This document shows positions 1-10,679 of a stretch of DNA of 64,000 bases, piece after piece. The DNA is from Polytrichum commune (taxonomy: Eukaryota > Streptophyta > Polytrichopsida > Polytrichales > Polytrichaceae), in assembly GCA_950295325.1 (NCBI GenBank), contig OX485804.1, positions 32,366,001 to 32,430,000 of the forward strand, read 5' to 3'. The translations under genes were made by a program, and so were the position numbers. Under the pieces are notes generated by a model. It was not told the origin of the DNA, made no database searches, and was given only the letters and a program-made list of their open reading frames with translations. Each line of letters begins with the position of its first letter. The stretch's first letter is position 1.

Positions 1-39
1 TGTCACTAAAATCTTCGTTTACTGAGTTTGTTTGTTCAG

Positions 40-3000
40 GTTGTGGGAGCCCTGTCAGGGATTCGTAACAGCACTGCAGTTACAACTATCATGAATGATT
101 TTGTTGGAAGGGTGACAATGGCTGACCTAAAGCAAGTGTTGTATGCACTTGGAGTGGCAAAAGAGTGGCTCACTGCTCTGCAGGTCCACCAACTGCTACC
201 TTTCAATAGATGACTTTTTGCACGGGATCACCACTTTGTCGTTGAAGTAAATAATTGGGGTCACTTGGGTGGTGGATATGAAGCACAGCAATTCTTCAAG
301 TGAAATGATGAAACTGCAAGGTCGGGGTTTAGCCATGGTTGAAAATTTACCTATGTGAAGGAGTTTATAAAAATCGTCCATGTGGTTCAAATCGGCATTG
401 GATCTCTTAGGCTCTCACAAATCACAAGCTTTGGGTTATGAAAGCCAATTTCTGCTAGCTTAGATCATAATGGTAAAATCAAGAGATGGCAGGGACTTGT
501 GTGAATGAGTTCTAGCTGGCACACAAGTTCTGAAATGTTTTGGCATATAACTTCAGTGCTTTGGCATGAAGGTGAATGTTTGATATTGATTTTCTAAAGC
601 GGTTTTTGGGTCTTAATACAGGTTTTTGAGTGGATGCAAACAATGCCTGACTACAAACCCGATGAACCTGTTTACCGCACCATGATCATTCTTTTGACAA
701 ATTGCCGAAGAATGGATGTTGCTGAAGCCACTTTTGAGGATTTTTTAAAGCTAGACAGGGGGCCAGGATATGAGGACTATGTTGTCCTTATCTCTGGCTT
801 TGTTAAGTCTGGCAGCTTACAACGGGCCTTAGCAATCCTAGCAAAAATGAGAGATGCTGGTGTTCGCCCACAACTCTCTGCATACAATGTTCTTCTTGAT
901 GGATGCACAAAGTCTTCAAAAGGTGTGTGTGTGTGTGTGTGTCCCTGCACTAAGGCATTGATATGTGTTCATGCAGTAGTTGTTGTCAGCTTCTTCTAAT
1001 AATACGACGGGCATATTAGGAATAATGGTGAACTATGAATGTTGCAATGGAGTGCACATGCAGGGCAATATGCTCCTCTGCTTGCTTCTGCATCTAAATG
1101 TGATAACCTTTTGTAATTGACCACAATAGAATTTTCTAGAGTTTTCTTAGAATTGCATCTTGCATGTTCTTAGAGTTTGACTTTCTTGAGTATTATGAAT
1201 ATTATGAACATGGCTATTATGAATATGACCGTGGTGTCAGTCATACCTGGATCCGATTTGAGATGCCTACCTTAAGAGTTGCAGAGAGTATGATGCACAA
1301 TGCAATTACCTACTTGATCTGTAATGGCCATTCGGACATGGGTGATGCCCATACCAGAGCCAAGCTTAAAGCATGCTTTTCTGAATCGTCTTTGTCTCCT
1401 CTTTGGTTATTTGTTGATGAGAAGAGTGTTCACTTTTGTGTGAAGCTTCAGATCCTACAGGTGACCTTTGTCATGGTAGGGCAGAGCTCTTGTGTGATTA
1501 TCTATTTGTTTCTTATTTTATCTGAGAGCTTGCAGCGAACAGCTTGGAAGATTTTTATTTTTATTATTATTATTATTTTTGCATCATTAACAACTTCTGC
1601 AAACAATGTTTACAAATCACATCCTTGTGATGCGGTTGTGTAGGATTGGAGGTCGCAGCTGAGCTTTTAAAGCAAATGAAGCAGGAAAATGTAACTCCAG
1701 ATCGTGCTGCTTACATTTATATGATAATCATGTACAGTCGCAAGGGCCGGCACCAACAAACTGTCCAGATGTTTGAGAATATGCGTCTGAGCAGCTGCGT
1801 TCCAGATAAGGCGACCTACAACACAGTTTTAACTGCGTACAGTAAATTAGGTACATTTTTTTCTCATGTCTTTTATATTGCTCCCTAATATCGGCACTTA
1901 AGGTTTTTGTAAACAAGTTTTTTGGTTGTTATTGGTGATTTGGTTGGTTAGAAAATGGTTAAAGCATACATGTATGTGATGAAGACTTTGGAGTTTTTGG
2001 CAACCAGCTCCTAATTCCTTCACTATAACATATGCTAAGGTACTCACCAATGTTATCTGTAGAACCATTAACTTGGACTAGTATGTGCAGAACCCTCTGA
2101 CTTGTGCATTTAACAGATCTACAGCTTGGGATAGTGCTAAACACATTGTGCCACCTGTGCACTCATTTCTAAAAGGACTTCTGGGTAATTAACAGGTGAT
2201 GTAGAGGGTTTGATGGATGCACATCGGCTGATGACGGAACAGGGGGTGGAGCAAGACTCAATAACCTTCAACATATTACTGGCACATCTCAATCGGCTGG
2301 GTCGCATTCGAGATGTCGGTCGCTACTGGGCTCTAATGAGAAAGGTGACTTTTTCTTGAGTTCTTTTTAGAGTATAATCTATTTTGTGAAGTTTGTTGCC
2401 CTCAAAATCTCCATGTGATGACCTTTGGTGGTGTTTCTGCTGTCAGATGACCCAGTTCCTTGCAAAGTAGGTGCTTTGACCTACAGTTCAATTCTAAAAG
2501 GACCGGGGTGTGTTTATATGGGATACATGACGATTTGTACAAACCCCAACAAGCACTAAAACAATATTATATTTGGTCTATAATCATCATTGAATTTGTA
2601 TTTAAGCACAACAAGAGGAAGAAAAGCAAAGTCTTATGTGAACAACTTTGATAAATAATTCGTTGTATGTATTTGAGTCTAGGTCATTTATATGGACTCA
2701 ATTCTCCCTATAATCATATATATATATAGACCTTGAGCTGATCCTAAAGCTCTCCAGATGACCCCTTGAGGCTCAGATTGGGACTTTGGACCTTTAAGGA
2801 TTGAGGCTTTTGGCATAATTGACATGTGAGTGTGGCCACGGACTACAGTTGACTTGTACCAAAGTTACACAAATTAATCCTTCACTACTTTCTTTTACAG
2901 GTAGAGATATTTAAGAAAGGCATATTTACCTTGTTTATAAGCAAAGTGGTCTTGTTGTTGTGCAGAGTCGAACGATGCCAGATCTTACTACCTGCTCTAT

Positions 3001-6000
3001 CCTTATCAATGCATTTGGACGAGCAAGAGATTGGGAAGAAGTTGACATAGTGTTGCAAGAAATGGAAAGATTAGGGCTCCAGGCAGATCTTACTGTGTAC
3101 AACTCACTTATTGCTGTTTACGGCAAGGCGTCTCTTTTCTACGAAGTTGAACTTATCATCAACTCTCTTAGAACTGAAATTGCCCGCCAAGCTGAACGAG
3201 GCAGTCCATCCTTATCATTTGATTTAGTTACATATAATACTCTGATAGATGTATATGGGAAGGCAGGTCGTTTAGATGATGTTATTCAATGGTTTGCGGA
3301 GATGAAGAAAGCAGGAGTGCAACCTGACGTGAGGACTTTCAACTCACTTGTAAATGCCTACGGCAAGGCCAGCCATTTTGATGGGGTTTGTACTACGCCC
3401 TCCAATTTTTGTACGTTGAAGCTTCACAGTGGTGTTGCCATTTCTGTGTTTTGCCATTTCTGATAGTGTTATGTCATCTTATGCCATTTCTGCTTGACGG
3501 TATGTTCTTTTCTCAGGTGAAGGAAGTACTGGAGCTTTTTCAGAATTATAATTACAAACCCGACCTCGTCTTTTACAACACCCTGCTCTTCATGTTTGGA
3601 AGGGGTGGTCACTATACTGATGCCTGGAAGATTTTGGAGGATATGAAACAAGCAGGATATTCTCCAACTCTGGAAATTTATAACTCTCTTATCCTAGTCT
3701 TTGGACGTGGCAGTCTCCAGCAAGGTCTCGAGATGTTTGCAGACATGTTGAAGTCGAAAGTTGAAGTAAGGATCCACTTAATGTATTTTGGATTGCTTTT
3801 AAATGCTCTAAATATAGGCATTCATGTCTATACTTTGTTTTTTCATCTAATAGAATTATTTTTCGACAATGGGATTTTTGGTCAGGAGTTGTTCCCTTAT
3901 GATTTCTCATCAGGAGTTGTTCCTCTAAGTTTTCTCATTGGTTGTTTTGCATACTTTACCAACTACTTTCTATCCACTTGTGGTGCATGCTTGTAGGTAG
4001 TTTTCCTATTTGAATGAAGAGCAACCTACTTTGGTTCATTGAGAGCCAAACTCACCTTAGCACCTCTTGGTATGCCAAGATGAGTTTTACCCTCAAGGAA
4101 CCGATATAGAATATTCATCCACAGTTCCTCCAAGCATGCACCAAAAATGGATGGTCTTGTTTGCAAAACAACCAACTCCCTCCCAAAAGTCATGTTCAGT
4201 TAGAGGATAACTTGAATAGCTCTTGGTTTTTGTTTTAAATTAAATTTCCCAAAATTCACCAAAAAGGCAGCCAGTTAGACTCTGCTCTCCTGCTTATTAT
4301 ATTAACCTATGTGGGCTAACTTCTTTTGTATCCAGCCCAATGTGGTGACACTCAAGCTTCTGATGGACATCCATGCGAAGAAAGGACTGTTAGATGAATG
4401 TCTGAATATCTATTATGATTCACCAAGGTTTCTCAACATCAAGTGTGAGGAGTCCCTTATAAGTGCTGCATTTGCAGCATGTTGCAACATGCGTTCTGTT
4501 GAGAAAGCAGAGGAATTGGTGTTACATGCAGAGGCTGAGGGTGTTGACATCAGCCTGGCTTGTTACAACTGGCTCATTCTTGGTATGTATTCTGCTCATG
4601 GTAAATAGTATAGGTTGCGAAACATCAACAGGATATTCTTCTGGGGATTGGCTACTTACTATATTGTAGAGTTATCTTCTAACTCAACATGAGTTTAGGT
4701 CGGGAGGTGGTTGTTTTGTGTACAACACCTTCCATGTTTGGTGCTTGCTTGGAGGGAGTGTGGAGGTTTGAGCGAAGAATATTCCAGAGTGGTTCATCAA
4801 AGGTCAAACTTGTTTTGGCATATCAGGAGGTGCTAAAATGAGTTTGGTCCTCAATGAACCGAAATAGGTTGCTCTTCATTTGAACCAAAAAGTCTTATTG
4901 AGTTAAAGGATAGCTCTATTGTCATATATCTGCTGTGTGTTTATTGATATATTTCACTGTCCTCCATTGAGAAGCAAGTAAAGAAACCGTTCATAAGGCT
5001 TTGTAATTTACAAGCGATATGTGGTCTGAGGATCACACATGGGATACAGTGAAGTCGATCTCTTCATCTACACAAACTACAGATAGATGTCAAGCCATTG
5101 ATATTCTGAGTGACCTTTTAATGATGAAGCAAGTAACAACTCTTCTTCATATACACATACTGTGAAGTATTTGTAGCTGAAAATCATCTCATGTATTGTA
5201 TTTGTGTAGGGTATGGGAAGAAAGGGCAATGGCAGGAGGCTGAAAATGTAGTTGACAGAATGAAGGCAAAGGGAGTGAAACCAAATTCTCAAAGCTTTTC
5301 TTTCCTACTTGAGGCGTACAGTTTAAGTGGACAAATTCCAAAGGGAGAGCTCCTGATCTCCAAAATGAAGGACGGAAACTTCATTTCCGGTACGCCAGGG
5401 TACAACGCCTTCTTAAGATTCTACTGTCGGGCAGGTGACATTGGGTCCGCATTTCAAACCTACGAAATGCTGCGAACGAGTGGCCCAAAACTGAATCAGA
5501 GCTCGTTTGTTCCTATGATCGAAGCATTAACTCAAGAAGGTGCGGTGGACGAGCGGTTCTGGGGCATCATTCAAGACATTGAAAATTCACCGTTTGAGGC
5601 CAAGTATGTGATCCACAGCGCACTTTTGTCCACGCTAGCTCGTTGTGGACCAACCCAGGATGGCATGCGTGTTTTAAAAACGCTCGAACTACTCGGTTGC
5701 CCTCCAGATGTATTAATGCTTTTCAAATCAGGCGCTGTAAGTCAGGGTGCAGCAAATACAGAGGACGACATTTGGAAGAGGATGACTGGTTTGTTCAATT
5801 CAATAGAAAGGGAAGGAACCAATCTGGAGGCAGAGCGAAACTTCCACAATGCACTGATCGATGCGCTCTGGAGCTTCCAGTATGAAATGCGGGCTTTGAA
5901 ATTAACTGAACTGAGTGTTACGCTTGGCGTGTTTGGTTCAAATGTGTGCGAATGGCAGGGTGATGGGTGGGCTCTTGACCTGCGCCACACGGGTGTGGGT

Positions 6001-6288
6001 GCCTCCCAAGTTTTGTTGCTGACTTGGCTCGCTGGGATTCGCGAGGACATCAAGTCAGGCGGGAAAATGTCATCAAAAATCAGGATATTACTTGCATGGG
6101 AGTGGCAGCTGAGAACTGGCGAGAATTGGGCTGCTCGTGATGCGATGGCAGCGCGGTTGAAAGAACTCAAGGCTCCCTTTGTGTTAGTGAAAGATGGGCA
6201 GCAGTTAGAAGTTAATGCAAGTACACTGCGAAAGTGGTTGCTTCGGGAGATCACTGCCCGCCGCCTTGTATTCAATAGTAGAGTGTAA
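40..6288 (+). CDS. PPR-SMR protein, 5' part missing
   Basis: P-class pentatricopeptide repeat protein ending in an SMR-like domain; such proteins bind organellar RNA in chloroplasts or mitochondria. Exons with GT/AG borders and continuous phase: 40-183, 622-922, 1644-1850, 2196-2344, 2966-3385, 3517-3765, 4336-4582, 5210-6288, giving 931 residues in the window and a TAA stop. The first residues seen are already internal, so start codon and transit peptide lie left of the window. Repeats show the usual YNTLIDVYGKAGRLDDV and YNSLI..FGRG patterns from about residue 50 to 660. The last ~113 residues contain WALDLRHTGVGAS, which matches the LDLH...GAA start of SMR domains; the usual TGWG/TGHG motif is replaced by LLAWEWQ. 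The overall architecture resembles pTAC2/GUN1-type PPR-SMR proteins, but I cannot assign an orthologue. Confidence 0.9.
3998..4223 (-). repeat. Fold-back MITE copy 1 (PPR intron 3766-4335)
   Basis: The reverse complement of this segment aligns along most of its length with 4668-4917 and with 40408-40764. Shared landmarks are the CCAAACTCA / TGAGTTT pair, the GAACCGATATAGAATA-type stretch and a terminal TTATCCTCTAACT motif. The left terminal repeat appears lost. It is non-coding. Confidence 0.65.
4668..4917 (+). repeat. Fold-back MITE copy 2 (PPR intron 4583-5209)
   Basis: Same family as 3998-4223 but in the opposite orientation. Ends are imperfect inverted repeats: GAGTTATCTTCTAACTCAA on the left against the complement of TTGAGTTAAAGGATAGCTC on the right. 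The interior holds AAACTTG/TGAGTTTGG complementary blocks, so the element can fold on itself. It is non-coding and non-autonomous. Confidence 0.65.
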
Positions 6289-7264
6289 AAGCTTCCACAA
6301 TATCCAACTGACCCCAGGGAATTCCCTGTACCAACCGGCCAGGGTGGCCATCTCTCAGTTTTCTGGACAAATGGCGGGCACGATGTTTCCTAGGTTAGTT
6401 TCTGAAATTTTAGTTCAGTCTTGCAGTTTCAAGTTCTGCACATTTGATTTTTAATATCAAAAGTGTTTTTGAATGAGCTTGAAATTGCAATTAGATGGCA
6501 AACCCAGAACGTTCCCCATCTCAAGTGGTTCGAACGGATAATGCAGAAATGAAAGTTTTCTGTCGTCAGCAATGAAAGACATGCAACTTTTATGATCACT
6601 AATGGCTTCCAACTTGTGACCAGCAATATTGCAAGGCACCTGCATGGGCTCTAGGTGTACAGAATAGTGACATTCTGGATTTGAGTTGAGTGAAACCTAA
6701 GTGACACTTTTTAAGGCACAGGGCTTCAAATATTAGCTACATTATGGTACTTGTCAAGAACCATAGCTTATAATCACTTCAATCAGTGACTCAAAGCATA
6801 TGGACGACCATCATATGCCACAAATCTCCTCCAACAAGACACTCTGTTTTCTGGATCGTATTGCAAGCAATGGTATCTCAGCCTCTCTTTCAGGAAAACC
6901 TTCACTATTAGATGTGGTATGTAAGGGTGGTTTAAACCAATGCTCGACTGGTACATAGGTGAATGCATGGTTTCAAAGAACCTACCCGTGTGTATTGAAA
7001 TTGTAATACCAGTCAAATATTGATATTTGATGGGTATGTCAAGGTGAGACAATTTTTGAATACCTGAGTTATTATTTGGGTCAAATATCATGTAGACAAA
7101 TATTTGGCACTAGTATGATTTTATCTAGGCATGAAGGTCCTTGCATGATATATATACTTGAATGATATCGAAATCAAAAAATACCGTCAAATATCCATGC
7201 CCTATATTGGTATCAAAAAAATGTGACATCCTCATTATAGATACCCGAATGGTAGTCAATAAAA
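6289..7264. other. Spacer, 3' flank of PPR gene
   Basis: The first few hundred bases are presumably the 3' UTR of the PPR-SMR gene. Beyond that the sequence is AT-rich with only short chance ORFs. I recognise nothing else. Confidence 0.5.
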
Positions 7265-7398
7265 ACAACACCAGTCCAACATTGGTTCAAACCCAAGGTC
7301 TTAGGCTAGATCCCATGGGAATACAAAGGTTAAGTTGCCATAGGCCATAATAGTGCTAGGATGGGTGACCTTCCTAATACTTGATTATGGTGCACCCT
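7265..7398 (+). pseudogene. 5S rRNA-derived pseudogene
   Basis: The stretch GATCCCAT, then AGGTTAAGTTG, then AGTGCTAGGATGGGTGACC, then ATTATGGTGCACCC matches in order and spacing the second half of plant 5S rRNA (GGATCCCATCAGAAC, AAGTTAAGCGTG, AGTACTAGGATGGGTGACC, TGTTGCACCC). The 5' third is much weaker (ACACCAGTCCAAC against CATACCAGCACTAA). Many substitutions rule out a working 5S gene. It could be a lone retrocopy or the head of a 5S-derived SINE; no poly(A) tail is obvious nearby. Confidence 0.75.
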
Positions 7399-7799
7399 AC
7401 CACTATGGTCCACCCAATCATAGTGGAAATCTCTGGGTAAACCGGATATTTTTATTGAACTATGTGGGAACCAATGAACATGGATAACCGACCAATAGTT
7501 ACAAATGAACTTGTTGAAGTTCAAGATTTCAAGAAGATTATTGATCATTTTAGAGGAAACTATAGAATACACCTCAAATTCATAAAGAAAAGAAGAATTG
7601 AAGGTGTCAACATGTAACCGGTAGGACTTGGAAACACTAGGAACTTGACCAATTATACTCAAAAATCTCCCCGGACATTGGTCAGAATTAAGGAACGTTG
7701 ATCTCTCGAGGGAGAAGGTGTTGACCTCTGAAAGCATGCAATACTCTTTGAGGTCTTGATAAATCTTGTGCTTCCCATCTCAGTATTACATTTCAAATT

Positions 7800-9060
7800 A
7801 GACCATAGATGGCAACGAACATAAGTGGCAACAAACAAGCAGATAAGTCAGCCAAAATGGGTTGTGAATTAGACCATAGAGATGTCGTAACAGCATATGA
7901 AGATGCACACCCCACACCATACTACCTCCAAAAAGATTGGTGGCACTCAATGCAAGAAACACCAGATAAGGGCCCCATTCGACACCTTGGCAAATACATC
8001 CTTACATATGACAAAAGGCATAACCTTGAAATTATAGCAACCCAAACACACCAATTACATAAATGGCTCGACAACAAAGATATCGACAAAGCATTATCAA
8101 ACGACTTTTGGAATAATCCGGTCATCACATATTAACAAAAAACATGCCTTGTAAAATTCCGAACCGGACACTATATGGGACATGCTCGGAAACAACTCTT
8201 CTTTGGAAGAGACGCATATCCATCCAATACATGCCCTATTTGCAATTCATCAGAAGCAGACACATGGCTGCACATACTCCTTAAATGCAAACAACAACAC
8301 ATACATGCACTAATAACAAACATACATAACAAAGCGGTATGGGAAATACGTAAGCTTCTCATCTCAAACAAAGTGACAAGGCACTACATACTTATGAATG
8401 CGGGCACATACAATGAACTACCTCAAGAAAACACAGTACCAACATGGTTACTACCATGCACATGTGGCACCCAAAGATGCCATTGCAATGCTAGGCTCAA
8501 ACCCGACATACTATGCATCTTAGGCCATCCATACAACTACCCACCGCCAGAAGTACCTGCACCAGAAATCACTATACAATTCATAGAATTCACATACTGC
8601 AACGACAAGTTTATTGTTGAAACGAGTGAGAAGAAAATTACAAAATATCAACCACTCATTAATAATATCAAAGCAAGGGGATGGAATACAACTCCACTCA
8701 TAGTACTAGCATTAGGTGCCAGAGCTACAACTCACATCCCATCAATGAAAGAACTAGAAACAAAGCTTAAACTCCCTACCTCACAAATTCGGAACACATT
8801 TAAACAAATCAACCTAATCGCCATACAATACGCACACCTAATATTAGTCCATAAAAGATGGATAGAAAATAGACAACCTATCACATACTTACAAGACCGT
8901 GTTTAAGTCTTACAAACCCAACACACTCTCTTCCCCCCCCCCCCCCCCCCAAAAAAAACACATGGTACTGGTTTACCAATAAAACCACTAGTTACTAATA
9001 CAGTGTCTACTCCCTGCAAAGGGTGAAGTAGTATTACATCCAAAGCCACTACCCTAGGGT
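7800..9060 (+). mobile_element. LINE 3' fragment: RNase H end, CCHC, tail (copy 1)
   Basis: 5'-truncated non-LTR retrotransposon. One reading frame runs 7809-8906, about 365 codons, broken only by a TAA at 8133-8135. It starts inside the last RNase H motif (GNKQADKSAK, as in GNExAD..AK), then carries a zinc-knuckle-like CPICNSSEADTWLH...C and CTCGTQRCHC, and ends with an intact stop. The minus-strand copy at 12880-14255 is clearly homologous: MGHARKQLFFGRDAYP against MGNARKQPLFGREAFP. At the internal stop that copy reads ITDSQKTC where this one reads ITY*QKTC, so the stop is a point change. The 3' flank has a run of 18 C followed by 8 A (8933-8958) and about 100 bp of probable 3' UTR. Not functional. 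Confidence 0.85.
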
Positions 9061-9503
9061 GTGGACAAGGGTGTTCTACGAACAGACACTCTATTCACTC
9101 TAGCCCCCCGCACAAGGACCGGAGTTCTTCTTCTTCTTCTTCGAATTAGACCAACTTGACATGAATCAACACCGTACTCACTGGCATAACATTCCTCAAC
9201 ACTCGAGCCATATTCATGGGTCCAACAATAGATTCGAGAATAAAGACTCTGGATGCTGGAATTACACGGCTTCAAACCGAATCCGAAATCAAGGCAATTG
9301 AAAACAACTCATCAGCTGAGTAATGTTGTGGGTGGCAACGTCGAAGTCATCTCTTTCTCTTTTCTACTGTGGAGATGGAGGTTTTGTAAGGATTTGGAAT
9401 AAAAGATCAACTATATTTTAGGGTTACAATGTACATCCCAATGGTAGAAAGAGCGCACTCCTCTATCAAGACGCAACTGATCCAATCAAGTATCCCCAAA
9501 AAT
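9061..9503. other. Spacer
   Basis: No gene recognised. A short (TTC)n run lies near 9126-9141. Confidence 0.4.
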
Positions 9504-9663
9504 GAGTTGCAAATTTCTTTTCTTTTTTTTGACAAAAGGCCGACAGACCAGCGCCAAAGCACAGGAGATAGTTGATCACCTGACAAGTTTTCCGTCAAGT
9601 AGAGAGGAGATTTCATAGCCAGGATTCGAACCGCCAACCTCTTCAATGGGTTGCAGATTTCTA
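9504..9663 (-). mobile_element. tRNA-like SINE fragment with TSD
   Basis: On the minus strand a perfect RNA polymerase III B-box, GGTTCGAATCC (9632-9622), is followed by about 90 bp of body and an A-rich tail (T-run at 9514-9530 on the plus strand). The insert is flanked by near-identical 13-mers, GTTGCAAATTTCT at 9504 and GTTGCAGATTTCT at 9650, which I read as the target-site duplication. No convincing A-box lies upstream, so the 5' head appears truncated. Confidence 0.65.
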
Positions 9664-10201
9664 ATATGGCTTTTAATTAACGTAAGTATTGGACGTCAAA
9701 TTCCAGCTGAAGCCAGCACTGACACAGCAAGAATGGAGTAGGGTCTACCACACAATTGACAACAAACTTTGAGCCTATATAAAGCATGACATCTTATGTG
9801 TGAATAGAAGACACAAAACAATAAGAGCAATGAGGAGACAACATGGAGGATTCCTAAAGTACACCACTTGTTTCAATTAGTGTGGACCCCCAATTAGTGC
9901 GGTCCATACATAAGGTGGACTACATCAATTTGGGAGTTTCTTGTGATTGAAGTGGACCAAACAATCTAGTTAGGTTTCAATTGATATATGGTTACCATCA
10001 ATGAGTGGCCACCCCCAACTCATCCGTGTATGATGTTGGCATTCATATTTAGCCCGTGTGGAGGAAGTTCCTAACCTTGCTTGATGAGGGAGTATGGCAT
10101 TCATTCAACTTTTTATGGATGTCACAAGGCATTAGTTAAGTTTCCCATGTTAAAGCTTCTTAATATTTCGTTAAGATCCATGTGAGCTACTAATGGGTAA
10201 G
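9664..10201. other. Spacer
   Basis: AT-rich, with no open frame of interest and no recognised repeat. Confidence 0.4.
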
Positions 10202-10579
10202 TACACAAAATAAAATATTTGGTGTCATATGGTATTTAATGTCACTATGGTAGCTTTTGGATGACACTACTTATGAATGAGTTTTTAAATACTGTCATGG
10301 ATGATGGATGAGTTCATCCATTCGTCAAAACCCTACCTTCTCTTGTCAACAACTTGTGATGAAATGTTGTCATGGATGATTGAAATGTGGATGAAAGGTC
10401 ACTTGGTAAGTGACAGTACTTGCAACACTGTAAATCTATAATCCCCAAAAAAAAATTACAAAGAATGACAAATAATGTTGGGGGTTAACATTTAGTATTG
10501 GTGACACTGTACCATGGTTTACAATTAGTATTAAGCAAGACCATTAGAATTGGTGACACTAAATATCATGTTTAGTGTA
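10202..10579 (+). mobile_element. MITE, family A, copy 1
   Basis: Aligns end to end with 48993-49368 in the same orientation and at nearly the same length (378 against 376 bp). The right end, CACTAAATATCATGTTTAGTG, is the inverted repeat of the left end TACACAAAATAAAATATTTG, which has decayed. Shared interior words include GATGGATGAGTTCATCCATT and GTAAATCTATAA. It is non-coding, so a non-autonomous DNA transposon is the simplest reading. Confidence 0.75.
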
Positions 10580-10679
10580 GTTGTGAGTGGGACATTGACC
10601 GGAGATTCTTACCAATGGTGTCAAGTTTGACCAACACAATCATGCATGCTAATGATTCTTAATCATTTGCAACTTTTCT

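Noticed and set aside
1164-1643. 159-codon frame with a repeated EYYEYYEHGYYEY stretch
   Set aside because: Lies wholly within a PPR-SMR intron and ends in T-rich sequence before the acceptor; the Tyr repeat comes from a (TATTATGAA)n microsatellite.
5742-6275. 177-codon minus-strand frame
   Set aside because: Antisense shadow of the last exon of the PPR-SMR gene.
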